Assembly (NCBI RefSeq): GCF_032452875.1
Contig: NC_083868.1
Span: forward strand, 119,610,312-119,674,311
From: Bos javanicus
Taxonomy: Eukaryota; Chordata; Mammalia; Artiodactyla; Bovidae
Length of the DNA: 64,000 bases
Direction: 5' to 3'
A program made the position numbers and the translations under genes. This document shows, piece after piece, positions 1 through 11,379 of the stretch. The notes under the pieces are model-generated. The model saw only the letters and a program-made list of their open reading frames with translations, was not told where the DNA came from and did not search any database. Within the stretch, counting starts at the first letter, position 1; the number at the start of each line of letters is the position of its first letter.

Positions 1-222
1 GAGTTTTTGAGACAAAACTAACCACATTAAAATACATCAGCACACACTTTGCCATCTGCAAAAGTCTTTCCTATAGAGCAGATATTTTCCTTATTAAAAT
101 CATTCGAGGAACTTAAAAATGCTAATTCCAAAGCCCCACCCTGGTCCAATTAAATTGACTTTTACTCTTAAGTACATTTTGTTGATAATGCACGAGTTGG
201 CAATTTTTTTTTTTATTAATAA

Positions 223-436
223 TGTGTGCTGTGCTTAGTTGCTCAGTTGTGTCCGACTCTTTGCGACCCCATGAACTGTAGCCCGCCAGGCTCTTTTGTC
301 CATGGGGATTCTCCAGGCAAGAACACTTGAGTGGGTTGCTATGCCCTCCTCCAGGGAATCTTCCCACCCAGGGATTGAACCCAGGTCTCCCTCATTGCAG
401 ACGAATTCTTTACCATCTGAGTTACCAGAGAAGCCC
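223..436 (-). mobile_element. Bov-tA SINE
   Basis: Full-length-looking ruminant tRNA-derived SINE in reverse orientation. The tRNA-like head lies at the right, ending in the complement of the GGGCTTC-type start. The BovB-related tail is at the left, next to a T-rich run at 207-218 that represents the tail of the insertion. Confidence 0.9.
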
Positions 437-683
437 ATTATAATATAATAATAGATACCTGAAAGAAAATGAAATATTTAATCTCAGTCAGATGTATTTA
501 TTGCAACCATGCTTGCTCTGAACATAATGCTTAGTGCAGATGGGGGCAATTTCAGTGTGTACAATAAGTAAAGGTGGGTTAATGAGACCCTCATTTACAA
601 CTTGAGTAGAAGTTTGGGAAGCAGAAAGTGCTTGGATCAGTGTATGCCTTAGTATTTTTTTTTAATGTATTTGATGTCATCTA

Positions 684-932
684 GTTTTTTTTTAATATTT
701 ATTTATTATTTTTATTTGTGGTTGCTCTGGGTCTTCTTTGCAATGCGCGGAATTCTCATTGCAGTAGCTTCTCTTGTTGTGAAGCACAGACTCTAGGGTG
801 CGTGGGCTCAATAGTTGTGGCACATGAGTTTATTTGCTCTGTGACATATGGACTCTTCCTGGACCAAGAATCAAACCTGTGTCCCTGCATTAGTAGGCAG
901 ATTTTTATCCACTGCACCACCAGGGAAGTTCT
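684..932 (-). mobile_element. CHR-type SINE, long (CHR-1-like)
   Basis: Reverse-oriented cetartiodactyl CHR SINE. The tRNA-Glu-like head is at the right (CCACCAGGGAAG near 920-929). The GC-rich repetitive body has decayed through CpG loss, and a T/A-rich stretch at the left is the complement of its 3' tail. Confidence 0.75.
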
Positions 933-1658
933 GTCTTGGTATTTTTAAAATAGTAATTTGTTATCAAAGTATTAAATAGTTTAATTTATTAATTTTTGTT
1001 CCGCTTTCCCTTTTGATTAAAAAGAGAAAATGTTGATATATAGGTTTTCCAAATCCACCATAAATGGATTTGTTAGAATTATTAGAAGGTTTGGGGCTCA
1101 TTTGTTTTTCATTTTTATGGAGAAAGGAAAGTTTTTTATTAAAAATAGAAAAACACAAGTAAATATTCTAAATAAGGTTCTGCCAGGTCCTAGACTGACT
1201 AGAGGGATGAAGAGAAAATGTATTATAGTGAACAGTTTAGATGTAGAAAGGAATTAATATATAAGATGAAATACATATATGAAAGAAAAAGATTTTATAA
1301 ATATAAAATAGAGAGGGGAAACTGCCCAGCATTTAACATTTTGTTCTTCATTTGAAAATGTGTTGCTCACATTATTGGTTTATTCCTGGATAAAACCATT
1401 CAAGTTCTGGAAAATGATAGACATCTTAAAATGTGCTAATTCATTATATTTGCTTTCTGAAATATTTCCTGAGTTTTTTCCCTGAGAAAATCCTCATCCT
1501 ATTATGATATCATTTATGAAGGACCTAAGATGTAGCCTTATTAGAACTTTGTTTTTTCATTTTCCCTTGAGACTAACATGATGAGAAGTGGGTAAAACAG
1601 ATTCCTTCTCTTTTGAATGTGGAGCAGTGAGACAATTCCTTGGTTTTAATAATAAAAA
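933..1658. other. No supported feature
   Basis: About 725 bp of AT-rich DNA. Short open frames here have no recognisable domain and no splice or promoter context. I see no repeat family that I can name. Confidence 0.6.
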
Positions 1659-1852
1659 CCCTGGTGGCTCAGACAGTAAAGAATCTTCCTGCAGTGCAGG
1701 AGACCTGGGTTCTATCCCTGGGCCGGGAAGATCCCCAGGAGAAGGGAATGGCTACCCACTCCAGTACTCTTCCCTCGAGAATTCCATGGACAGAGGAGCC
1801 TGAAGGGCTACAGTCCGTGGGGTCGCAAAGAGTCAGGCAGAACTGAGGGACT
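1659..1852 (+). mobile_element. Bov-tA SINE
   Basis: Forward Bov-tA copy running from the tRNA-like head (CTGGTGGCTCAGACAG) to the tail region GGTCGCAAAGAGTC. It directly abuts a second copy, forming a head-to-tail pair. Confidence 0.9.
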
Positions 1853-1855
1853 CTT

Positions 1856-1986
1856 TAGGGCTTCCCTGGTGGCTCAGACAGTAAAGAATCTGCCTGCCCT
1901 GCAGGATACCTGGGTTCAATCCCTGAGTCAGGAAGATCCCCTACATCCATCGGGTCACAAAGAGTCAGAGATGACTGAGTGACACC
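1856..1986 (+). mobile_element. Bov-tA SINE, internally deleted
   Basis: The second member of the head-to-tail pair. Head and tail are present but roughly 60-70 bp of the middle are missing, with the junction near 1940-1950. Confidence 0.85.
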
Positions 1987-2210
1987 AACAATAATAAAGT
2001 GATCCACATGTCACCATGAGTGATTTTCCATCTAAGACCTTGCAAAAAATGTGTCCATTTATGTTCTTGGCTACCCTTATCTTGATGGGAATGAAAAGAT
2101 ATGCACTGTGACCCTATATGTAAAGTCACTATGATGTTATTTTTATAATGTTTAAAAATGGTTTGCTATACAGTTAAGGTGGCAGTTAAGGTGGCACTAG
2201 TATTAAAGTC

Positions 2211-3190
2211 TCCTGAGAAACCTGAATGAGGGTCAAGAAGCAATAGTTAGAACCCTGTATGGGACAACTGATTGGTTCAGGAAGGAGAAAGGAGTATGAC
2301 AGGGCTGTCTGCTGTCCCCCTGTTTGTTTAACCCATATTCTGAGCACATAATGAGAAATTCTGGGCTGGATGAGTTAAAAGCCAGAATCAAGATAGGTGG
2401 GAGAAACATCAACAACCTCAGATATGTGGATGATACCACTCTAATGGGAGAAGTGAGGAGGAACTAAAGAGCCTCTTGATGAGGGTGAAGGAGGAGAGTG
2501 AAAGTGCTGGCTTAAGACTAATAAAAAAAAAAATGCTAAGCTCATGGCATCTGGTCCCATTGCTTCATGGCAAATAGGAGGGGGAAAGGTGCAAGTAGTG
2601 ACAGACTTCCTCTTTTTGGTCTGCAAATCACTGTGGACCGTGGCTGCAGCCGTGAAATCAGAATACGATTGCTTCTTGGCAGGAAAGCGATGACAAACCT
2701 AGACAGTGTGTTGAAAAGCAGAGACATTACTCTGCCAACAAAGGACCATACAGTCAAGGCTATGGCCTTCCCAGTGGTAGTGTACTGCTGTGAGAGCTGG
2801 ATGGTAAAGAAAGCAGAATGCTGGAGAATTGATGCCTTCAAACTGTGGCTCTGGAGAAGACGCCTGAAAGTCCCTTGGACAGCAAACCAGTCAATCTTAA
2901 GGGATAGCAACCCTGAGTATTCACTGGGAGGACTGATGCTAAAGCTGAAGCTCCAGTGTTTTGGTCACCTGATGCAAGCAGATGACTCATTGGAAAAGTC
3001 CCTGATACTGTGAAAGACTGAGGGCAGAAGGAAAAGAGGGTTTTAGAGGATAAGATGGCTGGATGGCATCACTGATGCAATGAACTTGGACAAACTTCTG
3101 GAGATGGTGAGGGAGAGGGAGACCTGGCATGCTGCAGTCCATGGGGTCACAAAGAGTTGGACACGACTGGGTGACTAAACAACAGCAACA
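2211..3190 (+). mobile_element. BovB LINE, 5'-truncated, decayed
   Basis: The 3' part of a BovB (RTE clade) element, from the middle of the reverse-transcriptase domain to the 3' end. The catalytic box reads YVDD instead of the YADD seen in better copies in this window. A 148-codon open piece at 2567-3013 covers the C-terminal region (LLLGRK, KSRDITLPTK, LKVPW). Stops and indels elsewhere make it a dead copy. BovB normally encodes an endonuclease plus reverse transcriptase and needs about 3.2 kb; only about 0.98 kb is left. It is followed at once by a Bov-tA. Confidence 0.93.
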
Positions 3191-3191
3191 A

Positions 3192-3396
3192 CAGAGGTAA
3201 AGGCATTTCCTGCCAGTGCAGGAGATGCCTGAGACAAGGGTTCAATCCTTGGCTCAGGAAGATCCCCTGGAGGAGGGCATGGCAACTCTCTCTAATATTC
3301 TTGCCTAAAGAATCCCATGGATAGAGGAGCCTGGTGGGCTACAGTCCGTAGGATCACAAAGATTCAGGTAGAGCTGAAGCAACTTAGCATGCACAC
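3192..3396 (+). mobile_element. Bov-tA SINE
   Basis: Forward copy lacking the first bases of the head. It runs from GGTAAAGGCATTTCCTGCC to a GAAGCAACTTAGCA tail, and sits directly downstream of a BovB 3' end. Confidence 0.88.
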
Positions 3397-4327
3397 ACAA
3401 ATGGTTAAGGAAGTTGATCTTTAAACATATTTTTAAATTGAAATGCCACTGGGAAATTGTAGTTTATCAGAAAAGTTCTTTATTGTCCTACTGTGCATTT
3501 ACTGTCTATTGACTATATCTTCATTTTGCAGGGGTAGTCCCCAGTCCAGAAGACTTGCTTCACTAATTCCATAGTTTCTAGTGATGGCAAAAGTCAATTT
3601 TCATGGTTCATAGTCAGCAGCAAGACCTGCTGAAAGTCATTTTCTCCTTCTTTGTAACTGGTAATTGACTCCAAACATCAAGGTATGAGTTGTCCTTGTG
3701 TTTATTTTTGTATTGTAATGATCTTTTAAGTTGGGTGAGGCATTAGGAACTTTTTCTTTCTAACTAGTAGATGACCAAACATAGATCCTATCCATAAAAC
3801 ACTTAACATATAGATGTTGAAGCAGAGAAAAGTACTGATAAATCAATGTGCTACAGTGTGATCCCAGAGGAAACAGCCCCTGCTTGAGACTAGAGGAAAG
3901 CATCCCAGAGGAGGTGATATTTAAACTTTCTTGACATCTGACTTTTTTGAGGTGGCTAAGTGAGTTGAGAACATTCCATGTAAAAATGAAATTCTTGGGA
4001 GTTCTGCAGTAATGAAAAGTAGCTTGTGTTAGAATTATAGAACAGAAGGGACCTAAAATAATGTTTTAGTTTTCTGTCATGACCATATATAAGGCATGAC
4101 CAGAGTTTGGAATTTTTTTTTGTTTTGTTTTGAAGGAGATAATAGGTAGGGTAATACTGTCATATACTGCCATTAAAAATTTAGCTCAAGTAGACTGTAA
4201 AGCATGAATTGATGTGAGAAAGTAATTGGGCACATTGCTAAAATCCTAGATAGGAGTGATAGAGATGTAATCTAAGGCAGCTAATATGAGAACACACAGG
4301 CCAGGGGAACCAGGAGACACTGATGTA
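3397..4327. other. No supported feature
   Basis: About 930 bp of mixed-composition sequence. I recognise no coding, RNA or repeat feature. It could include very old repeat remnants that cannot be named by eye. Confidence 0.55.
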
Positions 4328-4374
4328 CCATGAGTTGCTTAGTCGTGTCTGACTCTTTGCAACCAACTGTCCAT
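4328..4374 (-). mobile_element. Bov-tA SINE tail fragment
   Basis: A short reverse-oriented piece (GTTGCTTAGTCGTGTCTGACTC...) that meets the forward copy to its right at 4370-4400, producing a hairpin-forming inverted repeat. Confidence 0.7.
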
Positions 4375-4600
4375 GGGGTTGCAAAGAGTTGGACACAACT
4401 GGGCACAACTTCACCATAACAACAGTGGTGAAGAGTCTGCCTACCAGTGCAGGAGATGCCAGAGATAAGGGTTCAATCCTTGGGTCAGGAAGTTCCCCTG
4501 GAGGAGGACGTGTCAACCCAGTCTAGTATTCTTGCCTAAAGAATCCCATGGACAGAGGAGCCTGGTGGGCTGCAGTCCAGAAGGTCACAAATTGTCAGAG
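4375..4600 (+). mobile_element. Bov-tA SINE, rearranged
   Basis: Forward Bov-tA material. It begins with tail-type sequence (GGGTTGCAAAGAGTTGGACAC), followed by a copy that starts inside the head and runs through the body (CCTGGAGGAGGACGTG, GAATCCCATGGACAGAGGAGCC). Confidence 0.8.
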
Positions 4601-5499
4601 AGTACATTTTCAGGGTCTCTTCCCTTGGATTATAAATACTTTTTAAATCCATTAATTTGAATCCAGGTTGGTAAGGTGCCAAATGTATGGCCTTTCCATT
4701 AAACCACAAAATGATAGTCTTCATTGCAATTAAATTTAGTGTTCAAAGATGCAAAATATCACAGAATTTGAAAGCTGTTTGTAAAATAATGTATGTAATC
4801 TTAATGAATATTTGAAAATGGAGCTATCCTTACCTGCCTCCGGAAAAGACGTATTCAATGATAGAATATCCTTTGTACAGGTATTTGGCCAAGTGTCTCA
4901 GCCTAAAATATACCTGAAATGTGAATCACTATGTCTAACAGTAACTTATGCCAGACCATAGCAAGAAAGGATGTAAAATAATATACGTGTCAATTATGAA
5001 AATAAGGAAAATATAACATCTTCTTCCTCTATGTCTCTCTTATTAACCCCAGACACTGAAAGATTTTTCTCTTGAGACACAAGGGAAGGAATAAAACTGA
5101 ACGTTTTCCATTTTTGTTTTCTATGGAAGCTTAACCTTCTGTTTTCTGTGTGTACACAAAGGAATAAATGTCACGATGCCAGAATTATTCCAAGGATTTA
5201 TATTTTGCTTTAGACTTCAAATAAAGACATCTCCCTGTGGACCAGTTTGTATGGGTTTTTCCAAATGAGCATAAGAAAAAGAAAACCAAAACTAAGGTCA
5301 AAATTAACTTTGTGAAAAATATATGTAATAAAAATGTTCCTTCTCTATAAATCCTATAGAACTATCACGAGGGCTTTTTTCATAAGTGAGTAAAATGATC
5401 TTGAATTTCCTATAGGGTCATAAAGTTATCAATAATCAAGAAGCTTGTAAAAAAGATGAAGAATAAGGACAGGTGTTCTTTATAGACCTAGAGCATATT
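4601..5499. other. No supported feature
   Basis: About 900 bp of AT-rich sequence with no open frame, repeat or RNA feature that I can support. Confidence 0.55.
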
Positions 5500-6480
5500 A
5501 TTAAGCCATTATAATCAAATCAGTAGTAATCCATAGGAATAAGCAAATAGATCAGTGGAATGAAGTACAGAGTTCAGAAACAGATCCAGGCATAAATGAG
5601 AATTCACGTATAACAGAGGTAAACTTTTGAGTGGAGTGGCACAGGCACAAATGATGTGGCGGGAGTGGCTTCCATAAAAATTAAATAGGTAAAATTGTGC
5701 CCATTTCATATCATTGCCAGAAACACCTTCCAGATGGATTAATATTTAAATATAAAAATGAAACAATAGATATCTTAGAAAAAATCTTAGAGGCTATATA
5801 TACAATCTTTAAGTTAGATCTTAAACAAGATGAGAGCTATTTAAAAGGTATAGGAATGGTTGACATTATTTAAAAAAACACTTAAAATATGAAACATTAG
5901 CAAAAATCAATAGATAAATAGATTTTGGGGGAAAAGTTTTCAAAGCAGATAACAGTCAAGTGATTAAAATATATTCAACATGATGTGAAGAATTCTCTAA
6001 AAAATGATACAAACCAATAGGAAAATTGTCAGAGAATATGAAGTAGCAATTCAGAGAAGAGCAAATCTACATGGCCAACAAACGTAAAAAGATGGTTAGT
6101 TTTACTATTAATTAATGAAATGCAAATTAAGTTAATAATGAGATTTTTTTTTTGGATGTTCATCAGACTAGAAAACATTTTAAGGCTATAATACTTATTT
6201 CCCACAATAATGCTGAAAAAAAGTCAAAAAGCAAAATACACAAAAAATGAGAAATCTGGTAACATATACAAAAAATGAGAAATGCACATAGTTCTTTGAT
6301 CAAGTAATCTTAATCCTGATGCTTTATCTTCAATAGCAATGGAAAAAGTGAAATGTAATAATATAATATAGTCTCAAAAATGGATACTTCAGTATTGTCA
6401 ATAGTGGCAACATCTAAAAAATGAAGTCAATCTGCAGAACAAAGCAAATTTTTGTATAAAAGTGAGGACAAATACATGTG
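5500..6480 (+). mobile_element. Old L1 LINE fragment (ORF2 3' part)
   Basis: Heavily decayed sequence that follows the order of the L1 ORF2 C-terminal region. It has an ATAGATCAGTGGAATGAAG-type stretch near 5545, a GGCCAACAAACGTAAAAAGATG stretch near 6072, then AATGAAATGCAAATTAA near 6113. No reading frame survives. The boundaries are approximate. Confidence 0.55.
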
Positions 6481-7065
6481 GACAGCTATATCTGCATGAA
6501 GATATTTGTGTGTATTAAAAAGTTTGCAAGTTTGCCTATATGGTATGCATATATGTGTTTATATCAACATAGAAAAAATTCTGGTTATATAGAAATTTGT
6601 TATAGCTACTCTTTGTAATGGTGACATGTGAACCATGATGAGTCATACTTGGCCTACCCAAATCTCTACTGGAGTTAGAGTGGTTAATTCACTCTATCCT
6701 TAAACATTTTAAAAAATTTGGTCTTACTGAATAAATAGATCAAATAGGTGGCCAGACTTCTTTAGTGATCTTTGTAAACACGTTGGGCCACTTATCTGGC
6801 AGCAGCATGTTGAATGGCGTGCCCAGCTATTATTACCATCATGGTACAAACTTAAGATCATCTTAAAGTGTGATAGTCTGTGTCTTTCCTTCCTGGAAAA
6901 ATCATGATGATAATATGTCTTGTGACTGTCAAGCCAGAGTTTTACTTCTGCTTCTTCAATCTACAGAGAATATTTTATACACATAAAATTCAACACCTGC
7001 AAATACTATGGACTAGTCATTCTTTTTGAATAAATAAAAATTTAAAAAGTTTTTGCAGGACACTA
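6481..7065. other. No clearly supported feature
   Basis: AT-rich sequence downstream of an old L1. The first 150 bp could be its decayed 3' end. The rest is unassigned. Confidence 0.5.
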
Positions 7066-7655
7066 TTTCTCACTACAGATGGTGACTGCAGCCATGAAAT
7101 TAAAAGATGCTTACTCCTTGGAAGGAAAGTTATGACCAACCTAGATAGCATATTCAAAAGCAGAGACATTACTTTGCCAACAAAGGTTCGTCTAGTCAAG
7201 GCTATGGTTTTTCCTGTGGTCATGTATGGATGTGAGAGTTGGACTGTGAAGAAGGTTGAGTGCCGAAGAATTGATGCTTTTGAACTGTGGTGTTGGATAA
7301 GACTCTTGAGAGTCCCCTGGACTGCAAGGAGATCCAACCAGTCCATTCTGAAAGAGATCAGCCCTGGGATTTCTTTGGAAGGAATGATGCTAAAGCTGAA
7401 ACTCCAGTACTTTGGCCACCTCATGCGAAGAGTTGACTCATTGGAAAAGACTCTGATGCTGGGAGGGATTGGGGGCAAGAGGAGAAGGGGACGACAGAGG
7501 ATGAGATGGCTGGATGGCATCACTGACTCGATGGACGTGAGTCTGGGTGAACTCCGGGAGTTGGTGATGGACAGGGAGGCCTGGCGTGCTGCGATCATGG
7601 GGTCGCAAAGAGTCGGACATGACTGAGAGACTGATCTGATCTGATCTGATTTCTG
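7066..7655 (+). mobile_element. BovB LINE 3' end, well preserved
   Basis: 5'-truncated BovB covering the C-terminal domain downstream of reverse transcriptase. An uninterrupted frame of about 165 codons (7132-7626) ends at the natural stop. It carries the family blocks MTNLDS, KSRDITLPTK, MYGCESWTVKK and WRAAIMGSQRVGHD. The element ends in a CTGAT short tandem repeat rather than poly-A, as expected for an RTE element. Its nearly intact frame suggests a younger copy. It lacks the endonuclease and catalytic RT parts, so it cannot move by itself. Confidence 0.95.
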
Positions 7656-7914
7656 ATTAATGATATAACTATTTTTCAAAGTCATCTGAGTGGGCAATTT
7701 TTAAAAAAGACACCTGACCATCTGTGTCTAGTACTTTGGCTATTCAGAACTCAGCTCTCTAGCACTTCATACTTTATTCATCAGAGCAGAGGTCCTACAG
7801 AGTACATTCCATACAGTTTATAGAACATCATTCACAGAAAAATCTCCTAAATCTCGTTCCTTACTTAACTGCATATTTGACATGAAATTTTCTCTCATTT
7901 TTTCATTTGCTTTT

Positions 7915-8337
7915 TTAAATTTATTTTTTAATTAGAGGAAAATTGCTTGATAATACTGTGTTGATTTCTGCTGTACAACAATGCAAATCAGCCATAATAA
8001 TACATACATCACCTCTCTCTTAAGCCTCCCTCCCCTCCCCCCATCTCTCCCCTCTAGGTCATCAAAGAGCGCCAGGCTGGGCTCCCTGTATTATATAGCA
8101 GCATCTCACCAGCTATCTATTTTATGCCTAGATTTTATTTTATACTTACGTGTCATTTTTTAACACATATATGTGGATTTTTTCACACATATATGTCAAT
8201 GTTACATTCTCCATTCGCCCCACTCTTCCGTTCCCCCACTGTGTCCACAAGCCTGTTCTCTATACCTGCATCTTCGTTCTTTTCCTACAAATAGGTTCAT
8301 CAGTACTATTTTCTAGATTCCATATATATGTGCTTAA
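7915..8337 (-). mobile_element. L1 3' end, reverse-oriented part of an inverted insertion
   Basis: Complement of an artiodactyl L1 3' untranslated region. The A-tail complement is at the left (TTTAAATTTATTTTTTAATT), then the TTTCTGCTGTACAACAA block near 7966, a pyrimidine-rich stretch, and the CAAATAGGTTCATCAGTAC block near 8290. It meets a forward L1 piece at about 8338. Confidence 0.75.
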
Positions 8338-8440
8338 ATACATATATAAAATGGAATATTACTTAGCTGTAAAAAAGAATGGATTTGAATTGGCTCTAGT
8401 GAGGTGGATGAACCCAGAGCCTATTCATTTGGTTTTTAAA
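8338..8440 (+). mobile_element. L1 ORF2 end, forward part of the same insertion
   Basis: Forward L1 sequence around TGGAATATTACTTAGC and GTGGATGAACCCAGAGCC. In a normal L1 this lies just upstream of the reverse-oriented part to the left. Together they fit one L1 insertion with a 5' inversion. Confidence 0.7.
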
Positions 8441-8484
8441 CCCACAGAAACTTTAAAAGGTCAGTTGGAAGGGAGGTAGCCACA

Positions 8485-8655
8485 TGGCGTAGTGGTCAAG
8501 AGCTCCCATTTCTCTGTGCTTCTGTTACTTCATCTGTGAAATGGTGCCCATGTAATAGATTGGTTGTAAACATTCCATGAAGTAATATTATAAAATACTT
8601 AGGTATTGCTTGGCAAAGAGTAAGCACTCAGTAATTGCTAGTTACTATTGTAGCT
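8485..8655 (+). mobile_element. MIR SINE
   Basis: Ancient tRNA-core SINE in forward orientation: GTAGTGGTCAAGAGC head region, CTTCATCTGTGAAATGG core, and the GCAAAGAGTAAGCACTCAGTAA 3' region. Confidence 0.8.
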
Positions 8656-8916
8656 AGTAGACACACTAGAAGTAATGTGAATAGAAGACACAATAGAAGT
8701 AGACACACTATAGCTACTAACATTTGACAACTACAATCTCACAGAAAGGTGGGGGTCAGAAAATCTAAAAAATTAGACATCATAACTTTGAAAAGCACAG
8801 AGATCTTGGGCTTATGCTGTGTAGGAGAAAATATGTGTATAGAACTTCTAGACTGTGACAATAAACAGTATTAAAGCCAAGTGTGTATTAGTCGGTATGC
8901 AATATAACAGCCCTCC

Positions 8917-9137
8917 TGCGTGCTAAGTCACTTCAGTTGTGTCCAACTCTTTGCAACCCTATGGACCTTAGTCTACCAGGCTCCTCTGTCCATGGGGATT
9001 CTCCAGGCAAGAATACTGGGGTGGGTTGACAAGCCCTCCTCCAGGGGATCTTCCAGACCCAGGGATCAAACCCTCATCTCTTATGTCTCCTGCATTGGCT
9101 GGCAGGCTCTTTATCACTACTGTCACCTGGGAAGCCC
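8917..9137 (-). mobile_element. Bov-tA SINE
   Basis: Reverse copy from tail (GCTAAGTCACTTCAG) to head (complement of GGGCTTCCCAGGTGAC). A BovB follows directly on the right in the opposite direction. Confidence 0.9.
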
Positions 9138-9146
9138 ATGAAAACC

Positions 9147-9795
9147 CCCACTTCATGGCAGATAGAAGGGGAAAAAGTAGAAGCAGTGACAGATTTTGTT
9201 TTCTCGGGCTCCAAAATCACTGCAGATGGTGACTGTAGACATGAAATTAAAAGATGCTTGCTCTTTAGAAGAAAAGCTATGGCAAACATAGACAGCATAG
9301 TAAAAAGCAGGGACATCACTTTAGCTGACAAAGGTCCATATAATCAAGGCTATGGTTTTTCCAGTAGTCATGTACAGATGTGAGAGTTGGACCATAAAGA
9401 AGGCTGAGCATCAAATAACTCATGCTTTTGAATTGTGGTACTAAAGAAGACTCTTGAGAGTCCCTTGGACAGCAAGGAGATCAAACAAGTCAATCGTAAA
9501 GGAAATCATTCCTGAATATTTATTGGAAGGACTGATGCTGAAGCTGAAGCTCCAATCCTTTGGCCACCCGATGTGAAGATTTGTCGGTCATTTAGATCTA
9601 TTGTAAAAGATCCTGATGCTGGAAAAAATTGAAGGCAAAAGGAGACGAGGATGGCAGAGGGTTAGATGGTTACGTAGCATTACCGAGTCAATGGACATTA
9701 ATTTGAGTAGTGAAGGACAGGAAATCCTGGTGTGCTGCAGTCATGGGGTCACAAAGAGTCAAATATGACTTAGTGATTGAACACAACAACAGGTC
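9147..9795 (+). mobile_element. BovB LINE 3' end, decayed
   Basis: Starts in the CTTCATGGCAGATAG block after the RT domain and runs to the 3' end, which finishes in an AACACAACAACA-type tail. Indels and stops break the frame throughout. Confidence 0.92.
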
Positions 9796-9833
9796 ACTAA
9801 AAAAATTTAATTTATATTTGATATAATCTAAGA

Positions 9834-10050
9834 AGGGGATTCCCAAGTGGTACCAATGGTAAAGAACCTGTCTGCCAATACAGGAGATGTAAGAGACATG
9901 GGTTTGATGCCTGGGTCAGAAAGATCCCATGGAGGAGGGCATGTCAACCCACTCCAGTATTTTTGCCTGGAAGATCCCCATAGACAGAGGATCCTGGCAG
10001 GTTACAGTCCATAAGAATCGGACACAATTGAAGCAACTTAGCACACATGC
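9834..10050 (+). mobile_element. Bov-tA SINE, diverged
   Basis: Forward copy with many substitutions, from GGGATTCCCAAGTGG to the GAAGCAACTTAGCACACATGC tail. Confidence 0.82.
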
Positions 10051-10394
10051 ATATACTGTAAGAAAATTGAAATGTATATAATACAATTCAAGATGATTCT
10101 TTATAAAACATCTAGAATTAAAACAAATGGTGCTTAATTCCCAATTATCAGAAAACCGAGTTATCTCAAAGGATTCATTATTTAAGGATGGTAGAAAGCT
10201 CAGTTGTGCACAATTTTTGGAAAATGTTATATTTTATGGAATCATTTCATGGGATATTCAAATATATGACCTGTAAAATATTTTTATTTTTATAGGCATT
10301 ATTATGTACAGTTTAAAGATAAGAAAGTAGAATCTCAGAGATTAAATCAGTTTTGGTTTCCAATTATAGAAATCTATGTATAAATGTATAGAGT
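10051..10394. other. No supported feature
   Basis: About 345 bp of AT-rich unique-looking sequence between two SINEs. Confidence 0.6.
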
Positions 10395-10701
10395 TATGTA
10401 TACATGCTGCTGTTGCTGCTACTGCTGCTAAGTCGCTTCAGTCGTGTCCGACTCTGTGCGAACCCAGAGATGGCAGCCCACCAGGCTCCCCCGTCCCTGG
10501 GATTCTCCAGGCAAGAACACTGGAGTGGGTTGCCATTTCCTTCTCCAATGCATGAAAGTGAAAAGTGAAAGTGAAGTCGCTCAGTCACGTCTGACTCCTA
10601 GCGACCCCATGGACTGCAGCCTACCAGGTTCCTCCACCCATGGGATTTTCCAGGCAAGAGTACTGGAGTGGGGTGCCATTGCCTTCTCCGTATGTATACA
10701 T
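10395..10701 (-). mobile_element. Bov-A2 dimeric SINE with target-site duplication
   Basis: Reverse-oriented dimer of Bov-A units. The CTG-rich end at the left is the complement of the AGC tail. The body spans 10406-10690. A perfect 11-bp duplication, TATGTATACAT, lies at 10395-10405 and 10691-10701, so both ends are intact. High similarity to the family suggests a young insertion. Confidence 0.95.
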
Positions 10702-10876
10702 ATAAATATATGCATGTATGTATGAATATATACATACATGTATGTATGTAAATGTATACATAGGTATAATGTATTATACACACATACGTGTATATGTGTG
10801 TATATATACACATATATATTTATACATAAATGTATACATGTATACATTTCTAATGTATACATGTATACATTTCTGT
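10691..10876. repeat. TA/TG-rich low-complexity tract with tandem palindromes
   Basis: Alternating TATG/TATA/TACA sequence directly after the SINE. At 10828-10849 and 10852-10871 it contains two near-identical perfect palindromes, 23 bp apart centre to centre. Confidence 0.85.
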
Positions 10877-10944
10877 AGGTTGGACGTCTCACTGGACTAA
10901 AATCACAATGTCATATATTCAACAGGACAGCATTCCTTCTGGAA

Positions 10945-11000
10945 GCTCTACACAACTGAAGCAACTTAGCACACATACATGCACACGCGCACATGGTATA
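10945..11000 (+). mobile_element. Bov-tA tail fragment
   Basis: Short piece with the ACTGAAGCAACTTAGCACAC tail signature followed by a CACACGCGCACA run. The body is missing. Confidence 0.55.
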
Positions 11001-11379
11001 TGGATTATACCTAAAAAAAATGTATCTATAAACCTAGTAGTGTGATAGTGGAATAACAGTAAGTAGTTTTTGAGCATTTCATGTGTGAAAAGCATAGTGT
11101 TAGTTATCAATTATTGCTAAACACTTATTACTTTGTCTGTCCAAAGCAATAACATTTTCCTGGAAAATCTTTTTTTACAGCCATGTCAAGTGAGCTCCTC
11201 TCCCCTACCCCTCACAGGTTAGATGCTGCAGCTGAGCCATCAAATGGTCTGGTCCATAGTAGTCCATCTACAGATGAGGATGTACTCTGAGGTAGACCAG
11301 TCAATCTTCTGTGCACGGATTTTTCTGAATGGAGCAAGAAGTAATGCTATTAAACTAAACTTGGATCCATTTGCCAATG
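11001..11379. other. No supported feature
   Basis: About 380 bp without a recognisable gene or repeat. Confidence 0.5.

Noticed and set aside
223..436. tRNA gene signals in Bov-tA copies
   Set aside because: Box B-like GGTTCGATCC-type sequence is inherited from the tRNA ancestor of the SINE. No complete cloverleaf is present.
7017..7697. 226-codon open frame on the minus strand, and similar antisense frames at 24408-24917, 37439-37936 and 44849-45262
   Set aside because: They lie antisense to BovB protein-coding sequence. The repeated peptides reflect codon structure of the sense strand, not a gene.
10444..10725. Open frames through Bov-A2 and Bov-tA copies, for example also 39022-39438 and 60837-61121
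   Set aside because: SINEs are not translated. Young copies just happen to lack stops.
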